The notes: generated by a model from the letters alone, not told the origin. 39,611 nt of DNA from an uncultured Elusimicrobium sp. (GCA_902766765.1 CACXER010000042.1:1-39611); one strand, 5' to 3'. Counted from the stretch's first letter, positions 8,432 to 16,714 are shown. Numbers and translations are program-made.

Positions 8432-9233
8432 GTTTTTAAGTTACGGCTTTGTCCAACGGGGGCTCTTGGCGGGCAGTTTGGTGGCGGCGTCTTGTGCCTT
8501 GCTCGGAGTGTTTTTAGTACTCAAACGCTTATCTTTAATCGGCGACGGCATGAGTCATGTGTGTTTAACGGGGGTGGCGGTGGCGCTGCTGACGTCCACC
8601 AGCCCGGTGTATATGTCTATCCCGGTTGTGATGGCGGCGTCGCTGGTCATTATGAAACTGACGCAAAAATTCAAGATTTACGGTGATGCGGCTATCGGCA
8701 TTGTCAGTGCGGCGGGACTATCTATTGGGTTATTGATTACGGCACTTGCCGGCGGATTTAATACCGATTTACTCGGCTATTTATTTGGCAGTATTTTGAC
8801 GGTCACACCGGGTGAAACCGTATTGTGCGGTGTTTTGCTGGCCGTGGTGGCCGGAGGAATTGGGATGTTTTACCGTCTACTTGTAGCGACGTGTTTTGAT
8901 GAATCGTTTGCCCATACACGCGGCGTGCCGACGCAGATGGTAAATACCGCGCTCGTGCTTGTTACGTCCGTGGCAGTGGTGTTGTCATTTAAGGTGGTGG
9001 GTATATTTTTAATTTCCGCTTTGATCATTATTCCGCCCGTCAGCGCGCTGCTCGTTTCGCGCACGTTTAAGCAAGTGTTGTGGCTGGCGGCCTCGTTTGG
9101 CGTAGCAAGCGTGTGGTTGGGCGTATATGGTTCGTTTGTGTTAAATATCCCATCGGGTGCAGCGATTATTTTAGTCAATTTAATTTGCTTATTTGCATGC
9201 TATGTTTGGAGTAGAGGAGTGAGCCGTGGTTAA
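8424..9233 (+). CDS. znuB: Zinc/manganese ABC transporter permease
   Basis: A 269-residue ABC-3 family permease with about eight membrane helices. The N-terminal FVQRGLLAGSLVAASCALLG and the following LKRLSLIGDGMSHV are hallmark sequences of ZnuB/MntB permeases; the latter belongs to the region that contacts the ATPase. The open frame extends upstream to 8346, but ATG 8424 has AAGGAG 8 nt upstream and gives the family-typical N-terminus. It overlaps znuC by 8 nt and nth by 8 nt. Confidence 0.92.
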   Translation: MIEFLSYGFVQRGLLAGSLVAASCALLGVFLVLKRLSLIGDGMSHVCLTGVAVALLTSTSPVYMSIPVVMAASLVIMKLTQKFKIYGDAAIGIVSAAGLSIGLLITALAGGFNTDLLGYLFGSILTVTPGETVLCGVLLAVVAGGIGMFYRLLVATCFDESFAHTRGVPTQMVNTALVLVTSVAVVLSFKVVGIFLISALIIIPPVSALLVSRTFKQVLWLAASFGVASVWLGVYGSFVLNIPSGAAIILVNLICLFACYVWSRGVSRG

Positions 9234-9873
9234 GAAAAATGTACCCGTGGAGCCGCTACTAAAAGAACTGAAGAAATTATATCCCAAACATATTATCCCC
9301 TTGCACCACAAAAGCGCGTGGGAATTGTTATGCGCGGTCATCTTATCGGCCCAATGCACCGACGCCCGCGTCAACACCATTACGCCGCATTTATTTAAAA
9401 AATATCCTACCGTATACGATTTGGCCAAAGCCGATATCAAAGACGTGGAGAAAATCATTCACTCCGCCGGATTTTTTCACAGTAAGGCATTGTCTTTAAT
9501 TGAAATGTCTAAACGCATTTGCGAGGTATACGGCGGTAAAGTGCCGCAAACAATGGATGATTTACTTACTTTGCGCGGCGTAGCACGCAAAACGGCCAAC
9601 GTAATGCTGGGTGATTATTTCAAAAAACCCGCCGGGATTGTGGTAGATACACACGTCAAGCGATTATCGTTCCGGCTGGGGCTTACCCGAGAGACCGACC
9701 CGGTCAAGGTGGAAAAAGATCTTACTAAACTTATTCCGTACAAGTATTGGGGGTGGGTGGCGATTGCACTAATTTTACACGGCCGTAGCATTTGCCCCGC
9801 TCGTAAACCGCTGTGTTCAACCTGTACCCTCTGTAAGTTTTGCCAAAGAAATGGGGTAGCGTTTTCCGCATAA
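9226..9873 (+). CDS. nth: Endonuclease III
   Basis: A 215-residue base-excision-repair DNA glycosylase/AP lyase acting on oxidised pyrimidines. The helix-hairpin-helix LRGVARKTANVML carries the catalytic lysine, and VDTHVKRL carries the catalytic aspartate. The C-terminal 4Fe-4S motif C-X6-C-X2-C-X5-C is intact in CPARKPLCSTCTLCKFC, with one extra Cys inside it. The start is GTG with AGAGGAG upstream, overlapping the znuB end by 8 nt. Its place in a zinc-transport operon is probably only co-transcription. Confidence 0.95.
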   Translation: MVKKNVPVEPLLKELKKLYPKHIIPLHHKSAWELLCAVILSAQCTDARVNTITPHLFKKYPTVYDLAKADIKDVEKIIHSAGFFHSKALSLIEMSKRICEVYGGKVPQTMDDLLTLRGVARKTANVMLGDYFKKPAGIVVDTHVKRLSFRLGLTRETDPVKVEKDLTKLIPYKYWGWVAIALILHGRSICPARKPLCSTCTLCKFCQRNGVAFSA

Positions 9874-9876
9874 AAA

Positions 9877-9904
9877 ACTATCTCCCAACACATCGGGAGA
9901 TAGT
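9877..9904 (-). terminator. Rho-independent terminator of the 9940-10923 gene
   Basis: A 10-bp stem ACTATCTCCC / GGGAGATAGT with an 8-nt loop. On the minus strand it is followed by six T. On the plus strand no T-tract follows, so it serves the leftward gene mainly. Confidence 0.85.
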
Positions 9905-9939
9905 CTGTAAAGAGCCGGTCAACTCGGCGAGTAATCAAG

Positions 9940-10923
9940 CTATAAGGCAAGCGGGTCATCAACAAGTAGGGCAAAGTAGGGTTTCTTCTCCGCTTCCTGG
10001 ATAAAGATGACATAGCGGCCATCAAAATCGAAGTGACGAGAACGAACAATCCCGCGTGACGTGCCCATTATGGCTTCCGCCACCAACCTGACGCCTTCTC
10101 TATCCATCTTGAATTGTATGTGTTCCAGCGCCTTTGAGATCATACCTCCATTTTGGAGCCGGAGCCCTTGCAATTCGCTGAATTCCCGTTCTGTTTCAAT
10201 ATTTAATTTAGGCGCCTTAAATGTGTCTGCGGCTCCCAGGGGGGCTTCTCTCCCGGTTGACATTTTAGCCAACATCCGCTGGTACAGTTCCTCCAATGTC
10301 CCGGTTGCGTTCGTGCGGTACAAGTAAATCTCATCATTTTGTTTGGACCGCAAGCGAACGGCAAATTCTCCCGGGGAGTAGAAAAGCGGTTTAACCGACT
10401 CTTTCTGTTCCTTCGTTACCGCTCCGAAATATTCTATTTGGGAGCCTTGGGGGCCAAAAGAATCCTCTTCCACATCATTAAAGGCAGTCATGAACTCAAA
10501 ATCTTTCTTCAACATGACATAAAACAGCGTACCGGAGGAATCCCATTGCATTTTATCCAACACCTGGCTTTCTTCGTTGAATTTTTCCAGGATATCTTTT
10601 TCCATTTCGCGTTTTAGTGCAGGTGTATTGCGCCCTTGTTTTGCGTAATACGATTCCTCGGACAAGTCCTGTTTAGTAAAGCCTTTTTTGTTCAAATCAT
10701 ATACTATGGGTGGGAATTCGCCCAAAGGTTGCGCAGGCCCTCCGAGTTCTTTCATAAAATCGTTCCAGAGCAACTGGAAAGCTCCTACCCAAATCTGGTT
10801 AGCAGCATCAGAGCGGCTGGACATCGTTGGCAAGACGTCTAGCGCCTGTTTGTCTTGGGCGCAAAGAGGAATAAGTAAGCCCGTTATAAGGACGGCTGAT
10901 AAGCCAATTTTTCGCAAATTCAT
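9940..10923 (-). CDS. Exported protein, possibly a divergent serpin-fold protein
   Basis: A 327-residue protein with a signal peptide (residues 1-21, cleavage after LCA). The start at 10923 is set by AAAGGAG 7-8 nt upstream; the frame extends to 10962 without support. No family is certain. The C-terminal third resembles serpins in order and spacing: PKLNIETEREFSELQGL (helix/strand before the breach), QFKMDREGVRLVAEA (strand 5A and reactive-loop hinge), 26 residues from the hinge Gly to DGRYVIF, then YVIFIQEAEKKPYFALLVDDP, matching the serpin end F-x-F-x(12)-P-x-F-x-G-x-V-x-x-P. A GTLEELYQRM segment fits the strand-helix region before it. The hinge lacks the Thr and small residues of inhibitory serpins, so protease inhibition is doubtful. 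It is a single-gene unit with its own promoter and terminator. Confidence 0.55.
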   Translation of the reverse strand: MNLRKIGLSAVLITGLLIPLCAQDKQALDVLPTMSSRSDAANQIWVGAFQLLWNDFMKELGGPAQPLGEFPPIVYDLNKKGFTKQDLSEESYYAKQGRNTPALKREMEKDILEKFNEESQVLDKMQWDSSGTLFYVMLKKDFEFMTAFNDVEEDSFGPQGSQIEYFGAVTKEQKESVKPLFYSPGEFAVRLRSKQNDEIYLYRTNATGTLEELYQRMLAKMSTGREAPLGAADTFKAPKLNIETEREFSELQGLRLQNGGMISKALEHIQFKMDREGVRLVAEAIMGTSRGIVRSRHFDFDGRYVIFIQEAEKKPYFALLVDDPLAL

Positions 10924-10962
10924 AATATTCTCCTTTACTACATGACATTTTCCGGTGATCAT

Positions 10963-10990
10963 AGTATAAGAGTTTTCCGCAAAAAATCAA
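10963..10990 (-). promoter_or_regulatory. Promoter of the serpin-like gene
   Basis: Minus strand: -35 TTGATT (10985-10990), 16-nt spacer, -10 TATACT (10963-10968). The predicted start is near 10956, leaving a leader of about 33 nt that contains the AAAGGAG site. Confidence 0.6.
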
Positions 10991-11071
10991 GCATCAGTCT
11001 TTCTCTCCGCCTTAGACTGCTGTATTCAACCTACACATTGGCAAGATTTTGTATTAAGAAAGGCGTAAAAA

Positions 11072-11608
11072 TTAATTCAGCGTATAGGCGTACACGGAGT
11101 GATAATCTCCCAAGTACGTTCCTTTCATGATTTGGCTGCAATACGCCCCTTGTGATTTTCCAAAGTTTGTGCCGCCCGTTTTACGTTCCATGCACAAAAT
11201 TTGTTGTTGCGGCAGATGGTAATAATTATCGGCGGTATAATAAGCAAAGCCGGCCCCTTTGTAAGGCCCGTTAATAAGACCCATGTATATACCCGATGCA
11301 TGTAATTGCAAGGACCACTCATTATTGGCCCGCGTATCTGTGATGACCTCATCGTTATACCATTTGGTTGTGCCGGTCCAGCCGTTTACTTCCAGGGGTA
11401 ACTCGTCAAACGAGGCCGGCATGGCTCCGTTGGCCAGCAAATAAGTGTCTGCCGCTTGCCCTAAGGATTTGAGCAGCGTAAGGGCTTGTGCGGAATGGGC
11501 TTTAGCGACCGCTTTTTGATACTGCGGGAGTGCCACCGCCGCTAAAATACCGATGATAAGCACGACAACTAAAAGTTCAATCAAAGTAAATGCTTGTTTG
11601 TTTTTCAT
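11072..11608 (-). CDS. Type IV pilin-like protein (prepilin, 178 aa)
   Basis: The short charged leader MKNKQA precedes [18 protein letters not shown], the class III signal cut by prepilin peptidase before Phe, with Glu5 of the mature protein conserved. Such proteins assemble through the N-terminal helix into type IV pili or type II secretion pseudopili. After ALPQYQKAVAKA the sequence is unique, with two Cys near the C-terminus. The start has AAAGGAG. It stands alone, with no pilus-assembly gene nearby, between unrelated genes. Its promoter/leader element is nearly identical to that of the pilin at 37783-38307. Confidence 0.92.
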   Translation of the reverse strand: MKNKQAFTLIELLVVVLIIGILAAVALPQYQKAVAKAHSAQALTLLKSLGQAADTYLLANGAMPASFDELPLEVNGWTGTTKWYNDEVITDTRANNEWSLQLHASGIYMGLINGPYKGAGFAYYTADNYYHLPQQQILCMERKTGGTNFGKSQGAYCSQIMKGTYLGDYHSVYAYTLN

Positions 11609-11626
11609 TTTGTTGCTCCTTTGGCC

Positions 11627-11671
11627 TTTTTAACCAATACTCTATTATCATTTTTTTTTTTTGTTTGTCAA
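11627..11671 (-). promoter_or_regulatory. Pilin promoter with homopolymer spacer
   Basis: Minus strand: -35 TTGACA (11666-11671), 16-nt spacer dominated by a run of 12 A (11651-11662), -10 GATAAT (11644-11649). The stretch 11627-11648 is 21/22 identical to 38324-38345 upstream of another pilin. Confidence 0.75.
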
Positions 11672-11698
11672 CCCCCTGGTTTTTCGCTTGACGTAAAA

Positions 11699-11726
11699 AC
11701 AGGCACAAACCTTTGTTTGTGCCTGT
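11699..11726 (-). terminator. Terminator of the GT8 gene
   Basis: A perfect 12-bp stem (ACAGGCACAAAC and its complement) with a 4-nt loop, followed on the minus strand by a T5 tract. It lies just past the stop of the 11749-12693 gene. Confidence 0.88.
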
Positions 11727-11748
11727 AGCGGTTGGTTTATGTGGAAAC

Positions 11749-12693
11749 TTATACCCGTGCTCTAATCAGCCAGCGCAGTAAATACGTTAAAAATTTAACG
11801 GGATATTTCTGCGGGTTGGGGGCTACCTGGAAAAGCGGATATTTTTCTAATCCCCATTTTTTTAATAACGGAAAATTATTTTGACACGCTATTCCTGTCT
11901 CTTTTACCCACTCTTTATAAAGGGTAAACCATTCGTCAAAGTAATAGTATTTCCAAAATTTGCGGTGCCCGATGGCGTGAATAACAACGGCCTTGGTGAG
12001 CGCAAAGCGGTTGCGTTGGGCCTCGCAGTTGTATTTTTCGTCCAACGTATCAATCGTCAGCCCGAAGTGCTGGCACATTAAAAGCAATACTCCCTGATCG
12101 GGGAAGACAAGATGTTCGGCGATTTCTGCCGTTTTTTGGTAACACCAGTCGGACAACGCATCCTTGTCTTGCGTGAGGGCCTGGCTGATACACATAATGC
12201 CCGCGTTAAAGTGTGGGGCTTGCATATCAAACCCGGGGATATCCGCCGTAAAGTTCACACGCACACGCTCGTCGTAGTACTCACGTCTGAAACCAATGCC
12301 GTGCGGAATTTGCTCACGCATGCCGGAAATATCCCCGCGAATTAAAATATCCGCGTCCAGCCATAGGACGTATTGATATTCTTTTAAATAGCGGAAACAC
12401 TCATAACGCACAAACGTCATTTCGCCGTAATCACGTAATACATTGTGGCGCATGCCGGACATATCGGGGAATTTATACGGAATAAATCGGCACGGAACAA
12501 TTTTTTCTAACGCGGTGCGGGCGTTTTCGTCCATGTTCTGGTAATAAATGACGATATCGGACTCACGCAATAACGCTGTGTTAAATTTTTGAAGGCCTTT
12601 TAAAACAACACCCAGGGCAAAAGCCAAATTGCCCGTCGCGCCCATAATAATGGCGGTATTTTTCTGGGGAGAAGTAGGGGATAGTGTTTGCAT
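11749..12693 (-). CDS. Family 8 glycosyltransferase
   Basis: A 314-residue cytoplasmic, retaining GT8-type (GT-A fold) transferase. Visible are the metal-binding DxD in YVLWLDADILIRGD (about residues 109-122), FNAGIMCI, PDQGVLLLM and the metal-ligand histidine region VIHAIGHRKFW, in the order found in LPS galactosyl/glucosyltransferases. It probably adds a hexose to a surface polysaccharide or lipid-linked core; the sugar cannot be specified. There is no Shine-Dalgarno. The extended -10 TGTTATAAT ends 6 nt before the ATG, so the transcript should be leaderless. It has its own terminator. Confidence 0.88.
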   Translation of the reverse strand: MQTLSPTSPQKNTAIIMGATGNLAFALGVVLKGLQKFNTALLRESDIVIYYQNMDENARTALEKIVPCRFIPYKFPDMSGMRHNVLRDYGEMTFVRYECFRYLKEYQYVLWLDADILIRGDISGMREQIPHGIGFRREYYDERVRVNFTADIPGFDMQAPHFNAGIMCISQALTQDKDALSDWCYQKTAEIAEHLVFPDQGVLLLMCQHFGLTIDTLDEKYNCEAQRNRFALTKAVVIHAIGHRKFWKYYYFDEWFTLYKEWVKETGIACQNNFPLLKKWGLEKYPLFQVAPNPQKYPVKFLTYLLRWLIRARV

Positions 12694-12699
12694 AGGTTT

Positions 12700-12708
12700 A
12701 TTATAACA
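12700..12708 (-). promoter_or_regulatory. Extended -10 promoter of the GT8 gene (leaderless)
   Basis: Minus strand TG-T-TATAAT, ending exactly 6 nt before ATG 12693. The upstream part overlaps the T-tract of the oadB terminator, so terminator and promoter are fused. Confidence 0.65.
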
Positions 12709-12712
12709 AAAA

Positions 12713-12739
12713 ACGCCCTTTCTTTGAGGGAAAGGGCGT
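12713..12739 (-). terminator. Terminator of the birA-oadGAB operon
   Basis: A 10-bp stem ACGCCCTTTC / GAAAGGGCGT with a 7-nt loop and a T-tract on the minus strand, 20 nt past the oadB stop. Confidence 0.88.
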
Positions 12740-12759
12740 GTATGTAACGTTACAAATAC

Positions 12760-13923
12760 TTATTTTAGCAAGGCCAGCAATACGCCTGCGGCTACCGCAC
12801 TGCCGATCACTCCCGCCACGTTCGGGCCCATTGCGTGCATGAGTAGGTAATTTTGCTTGTCATATTCAAGCCCTACTTTGTTGGACACGCGCGCCGCCAT
12901 CGGTACGGCGGAAACGCCCGCGGAGCCGATAAGCGGATTGATTTTCGTTTTGCTAAAGCAGTTCATCAGTTTGGCAAGTAACACGCCCGAGGCTGTTGCA
13001 ATAGAAAATGCAATAATACCGAGTACCAAAATACCCAGCGTTTCGGTTACCAAAAAGTGGTCAGCTTGTAATTTGGATCCGACGGACAACCCCAGTAAAA
13101 TCGTTACAATATTGCAAAATTCGTTTTGTAATGTTTTGCTAAGACGCTCTGCCACGCCCGATTCCTTTATTAAATTCCCGAAGGTCAACGCACCGATTAG
13201 CGGAGCCGCTGAGGGCAGCAAAAGTGCACACAACAACAAGATGACGAGCGGAAATAAGATTTTTTCACGTTTAGATACCGGGCGAAGTTGTGTCATGCGG
13301 ATTTTGCGTTCTTCGTCGGTCGTTAAAAGTTTCATAATGGGTGGTTGGATAATCGGTACCAGCGCCATGTAGGAATAGGCGGCTACAGCGATGGCTCCCA
13401 ATAAATCGGGCGCCAAGCGCGACGTTAGGTAAATAGACGTCGGGCCGTCTGCACCGCCGATAATGCCGATAGAGGCGGCTTCTTTTAAACCAAAGGCGAA
13501 TAGTTGGTTATCACCGATGTGAATGTACGATAATCCAATCGCGCCAATGAGCGTAGCAAAAATACCAAACTGCGCCGCGCCGCCGAGTAATGCCATTTTC
13601 GGGTTAGCAATCAGCGGCCCGAAATCAGTCATGGCACCTACCGCCATAAAGATAAATAGCGGAAATAAACCCGTATTGATACCGGCGTTGAATACAATAC
13701 CTAAAAACCCATTCGGCCCGGCGATTTCTTCGCCTACCGGCATGGGGATATTGGCCAAGAGCCCACCAAAGGCAATCGGCACAAGAAGCAGCGGTTCAAA
13801 TTGTTTTTTGATACCCAGCCACAACAGAAAACAGCAAACGCCAATCATCACGAATTGTTGCCACGTGATGGAATAAAGCCCGGTGGTTTGCCAAATTTGG
13901 TTGAATGCTTGTGCAAAATCCAT
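12760..13923 (-). CDS. oadB: Na+-translocating decarboxylase beta subunit
   Basis: A 387-residue, roughly nine-helix membrane subunit that decarboxylates the carboxybiotin formed by the alpha subunit and couples this to export of Na+. Key family residues are visible: the essential Asp in [11 protein letters not shown] (the Asp203 region of Klebsiella OadB) and the conserved [15 protein letters not shown] segment with the Ser and Arg implicated in Na+ and proton passage. The start is set by TAGGAG upstream. It follows oadA by 9 nt and closes the birA-oadG-oadA-oadB operon. The related glutaconyl-CoA and methylmalonyl-CoA decarboxylase beta subunits are similar, but the linked OadA-type alpha subunit favours oxaloacetate. 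Confidence 0.93.
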   Translation of the reverse strand: MDFAQAFNQIWQTTGLYSITWQQFVMIGVCCFLLWLGIKKQFEPLLLVPIAFGGLLANIPMPVGEEIAGPNGFLGIVFNAGINTGLFPLFIFMAVGAMTDFGPLIANPKMALLGGAAQFGIFATLIGAIGLSYIHIGDNQLFAFGLKEAASIGIIGGADGPTSIYLTSRLAPDLLGAIAVAAYSYMALVPIIQPPIMKLLTTDEERKIRMTQLRPVSKREKILFPLVILLLCALLLPSAAPLIGALTFGNLIKESGVAERLSKTLQNEFCNIVTILLGLSVGSKLQADHFLVTETLGILVLGIIAFSIATASGVLLAKLMNCFSKTKINPLIGSAGVSAVPMAARVSNKVGLEYDKQNYLLMHAMGPNVAGVIGSAVAAGVLLALLK

Positions 13924-13932
13924 ATGTAACTC

Positions 13933-15729
13933 CTATTTGATTTCGGCAAGCGCGTGGCCGGTTTGCACTTGGTCGCCTTGTTTAACGACGAAATGTACCG
14001 TTCCGGAGGCGGTGGCCGCTACCGGGGTTTCCATTTTCATCGCTTCCATAACGAGAATTTCCTGACCTTCGGTTACGTGGTCGCCTTCTTTGGCGGAGAA
14101 ACGTAATACTGCACCGGGAACCGGGGCGTTGACGGTGGCACCTTGACCGTTGGCCGCAGGTTTAGCCGCGGCTGGGGCACTAGCGGCCGCGCCAACTCCC
14201 ACATTGTAACGTTTGCCGTTGACGACGGCGGTGGAGTCGTTTTCAAACGAAACGGTGTAGGTTTTGCCTTCTACGGTAACACTGACCGGGCCCTCTTGCT
14301 TGGTGGCCGGTTTAGCGTCCGCCGCCCAGCGGATACCGTTGACTTTGGCTTCGCCTTTCAAGTACATAAGCCCCTTATCGGCGCATGTAGCAATGATAAA
14401 TTTATTTTCATCGGTAACCGGTAAGCCCGCTTCTTTAAGTTTGGCTTCCGCCACTTTCAACCCTTTCTTGGGATCAGCGTCGTTGATCTCTAACGGGGTT
14501 TTGGTGGTAGGTTCGCGTTTGAGTTGTTCGCTGGCAATTTTGACAATTTCCGGGTCTGCTTTTACCGGCGTTTTGCCAAAGTAACCCAAGACCATTTTGC
14601 CGTATCCTTCGGTAATTTTTTTCCACGGGCCATACATCACGTTAGCGTATGCTTGTTGGAAGTAGAACTGTGAGACGGGGGTAACGGACGTACCGAACCC
14701 GCCGAGTTTCACACATTCGCCCATGGCTTTTACGACTTCGGGGAATTTATCAAACGTGCCGTTGTCACGCATCATTTGTGTGTTGGCAGTCAACGCGCCG
14801 CCGGGTAAAGGCGAGAACGGAATAATCGGGTTGACCTTGGTGGCCTCGGGGGGCAAAAAGTATTTGCTCATGCAGTCTTGGAATACGTTTTCGGCTTCTT
14901 GGATTTTCTTCGGGTCAATGTCTAACGTGTATTCGGTACCGCGAAGCGCATGCCACATCGTTAAAATATCGGGTTGGCAGGTGCCGCCGGAAACGGGTTT
15001 CATGGATAAGTCTAACGAATCCGCCCCCGCTTTGATGGCTTCCAAACAGCAAGCAATGGAGTTGCCGGCGGTTTCGTGTGTATGGAAAACGATTTTGGTG
15101 CCGGCGGGTAATACGCGGCGTGCCATGGCAATCGTTTGGCCGACGGTGTGGGGTGTAGAAGTACCGGAGGCATCTTTGAAACAGACGGAGTCAAACGGAA
15201 CGCCCGATTTCAAAATGTCTTTCAATACTTTTTCATAAAATTCGGCGGTGTGGATTTTGCCTGTCGTGTCCCAACCGGGAGCCAAGGACATCATCGTCAC
15301 GCAGATTTCGTGTTTGAGCCCGGCATCGTGAATGCATTGGCCGGAATAAATGAGGTTGTTTACGTCGTTGAGTGCATCAAAGTTGCGGATGGTGGTGGTA
15401 CCGTGCTTTTTAAATAGTTCGGCGTGTGCTTTGATAACATCAGAAGATTGACTGTCCAATCCCACCACGTTGACACCGCGGGCCAAGGTTTGCAAGTTAG
15501 CATCCGGGCCGGCTGTTTGGCGGAACGTGTCCATCATGTCAAAGGCGTTTTCGTTACAGTAAAAGAACAACGCCTGAAAGCGCGCTCCACCGCCAAATTC
15601 CATGTGGGTAATTCCGGCGTGGCGGGCGGCTTCTACCGCGGGCATAAAGTCTTTGGTTAAAACGCGCGCTCCGTAGACGGATTGGAACCCGTCGCGAAAC
15701 GCAGTAAGCATAAAGTTAATTTTTTTCAT
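13933..15729 (-). CDS. oadA: Oxaloacetate decarboxylase alpha subunit (carboxyltransferase + biotin carrier)
   Basis: A 598-residue protein with an N-terminal TIM-barrel carboxyltransferase (about 1-300), a conserved PC/OadA domain (about 300-450), a linker, an Ala/Pro-rich hinge (APAAAKPAA) and a biotinyl domain whose biotin Lys lies in EAMKMET. The barrel has the carboxylated-Lys motif CFKDASG and the metal HxH in FHTHETAG. It moves CO2 from oxaloacetate to biotin, yielding pyruvate. The N-terminal barrel motif reads LTAFRDGFQS, with the usual Thr before RD replaced, and the next region diverges from the common form. Pyruvate carboxylase subunit B has the same fold; the adjacent oadG and oadB settle the role. 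AAAGGA lies about 12 nt upstream of the start. Confidence 0.93.
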   Translation of the reverse strand: MKKINFMLTAFRDGFQSVYGARVLTKDFMPAVEAARHAGITHMEFGGGARFQALFFYCNENAFDMMDTFRQTAGPDANLQTLARGVNVVGLDSQSSDVIKAHAELFKKHGTTTIRNFDALNDVNNLIYSGQCIHDAGLKHEICVTMMSLAPGWDTTGKIHTAEFYEKVLKDILKSGVPFDSVCFKDASGTSTPHTVGQTIAMARRVLPAGTKIVFHTHETAGNSIACCLEAIKAGADSLDLSMKPVSGGTCQPDILTMWHALRGTEYTLDIDPKKIQEAENVFQDCMSKYFLPPEATKVNPIIPFSPLPGGALTANTQMMRDNGTFDKFPEVVKAMGECVKLGGFGTSVTPVSQFYFQQAYANVMYGPWKKITEGYGKMVLGYFGKTPVKADPEIVKIASEQLKREPTTKTPLEINDADPKKGLKVAEAKLKEAGLPVTDENKFIIATCADKGLMYLKGEAKVNGIRWAADAKPATKQEGPVSVTVEGKTYTVSFENDSTAVVNGKRYNVGVGAAASAPAAAKPAANGQGATVNAPVPGAVLRFSAKEGDHVTEGQEILVMEAMKMETPVAATASGTVHFVVKQGDQVQTGHALAEIK

Positions 15730-15759
15730 AGTGTTTTTGTTTTCCTTTTATATAAGATT

Positions 15760-15984
15760 TTATTTACCTTGAAATTTTCTGGCTGTGGCAATGGCTACGG
15801 CGAGGAGCGTGTTATCGGCTCCGGCCGGGGTTGACGCAGCGGACGGAAAATTTTCATCCATCCAGGCCACAAATACGCCTAAAATTTTCATCATTCCGAT
15901 CAGTAAGATCAGAAACGATAATACAATCATCATCCCGATAGCGGTAATGTTGAGCGATTGCAAAAATAGATTTTCTGCACTCAT
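15760..15984 (-). CDS. oadG: Oxaloacetate decarboxylase gamma subunit
   Basis: A 74-residue small membrane protein with one N-terminal transmembrane helix (about residues 13-36) and a short cytoplasmic tail ending in AVAIATARKF, typical of OadG, which stabilises the alpha-beta complex. The usual His-rich metal-binding tail of some OadG proteins is absent. Its ATG overlaps the birA stop (ATGA), with AGGAG 10 nt upstream, so it is coupled to birA. Confidence 0.85.
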   Translation of the reverse strand: MSAENLFLQSLNITAIGMMIVLSFLILLIGMMKILGVFVAWMDENFPSAASTPAGADNTLLAVAIATARKFQGK

Positions 15985-16685
15985 ACTAATACATCTCCTA
16001 TATATATTTCTTTAAGGCCCTGGTCGGTGCGTAGTAGCAACGTGCCACGCGGGGAAATCCCTTCCGCCAAGCCGAAAATCGTTTTATCACCGTCTTTGAC
16101 GGTAATTTTTTTACCTAACGCCGCAAACCGTTGGGTATAGGCGGCGCAAATGGTTTCAAATCCCTTTTCACACAATGCCGGATAACCGCGTTGGAAAAAT
16201 TGTAAAACATCTTGTAAAACTTCTTCGCGCGTTACGTTTATGCCTAGCGCATTTAGTGACGTGGCCGGCTGGCCGACGTGCTCTAAATCGGTTTGGCTGA
16301 CGTTGATTCCTACCCCTAACACTACGGCCTGAAAAACGGTTTTATCAAAAACGGCTTCGCTTAAAATGCCGCTGATTTTTTTGCCGTCAACTTGCACATC
16401 GTTGGGCCATTTGACGGCGGGCGTCAGCCCGTATTTTTCCAACGCATAGCAAATGGACAGGGCCATTAGTTGCGTTAAATTGGGTAAAAAAGGATTGTAC
16501 GGCGGTTTTAAAAGAACGGAAAAATAGAGCCCGCCCGTTTGCGATACCCACGTGCGATCTTGTCGCCCGCGTCCGGCCGTTTGTGTGTCGGCATATACTA
16601 CGGTGGCATGGGGCAAGTCGGCCCGGTGCATTTTTAAATATGTGTTGGTGGAATCCACCGTTTTCAAATGTACCAAGCGGCTCAT
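15981..16685 (-). CDS. birA: Biotin-protein ligase, monofunctional
   Basis: A 234-residue ligase that forms biotinyl-AMP and biotinylates acceptor lysines. The biotin/ATP loop GRGRQDRTW and the KWPNDV motif are clear, followed by the GKKISGIL strand and the small C-terminal SH3-like domain (about 185-234). The N-terminal DNA-binding domain of E. coli BirA is missing, so it should not act as a biotin repressor. It heads the oad operon and overlaps oadG by 4 nt, so the obvious client is the OadA biotin domain. No ribosome-binding site is present. An extended -10 (TGATACAAT) ends 6 nt before the ATG. Confidence 0.95.
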   Translation of the reverse strand: MSRLVHLKTVDSTNTYLKMHRADLPHATVVYADTQTAGRGRQDRTWVSQTGGLYFSVLLKPPYNPFLPNLTQLMALSICYALEKYGLTPAVKWPNDVQVDGKKISGILSEAVFDKTVFQAVVLGVGINVSQTDLEHVGQPATSLNALGINVTREEVLQDVLQFFQRGYPALCEKGFETICAAYTQRFAALGKKITVKDGDKTIFGLAEGISPRGTLLLRTDQGLKEIYIGDVLV

Positions 16686-16691
16686 GTATAA

Positions 16692-16700
16692 ATTGTATCA
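16692..16700 (-). promoter_or_regulatory. Extended -10 promoter of birA-oadGAB (leaderless)
   Basis: Minus strand TG-A-TACAAT with exactly 6 nt before ATG 16685. No -35 is evident, as expected for extended -10 promoters. It lies in the 29-nt gap after the preceding pilin gene. Confidence 0.6.
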
Positions 16701-16714
16701 AATTAGGAGTAGGT

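Noticed and set aside
10998-11025. Terminator for the pilin at 11072 (CAGTCT/AGACTG)
   Set aside because: Only 6 bp of stem with a 12-nt loop and no adjacent T-tract.
14723-15238. A 171-codon plus-strand open frame opposite oadA
   Set aside because: It is fully antisense to a strongly supported gene, has no ribosome-binding site and shows no protein-like motifs; a codon-bias shadow.
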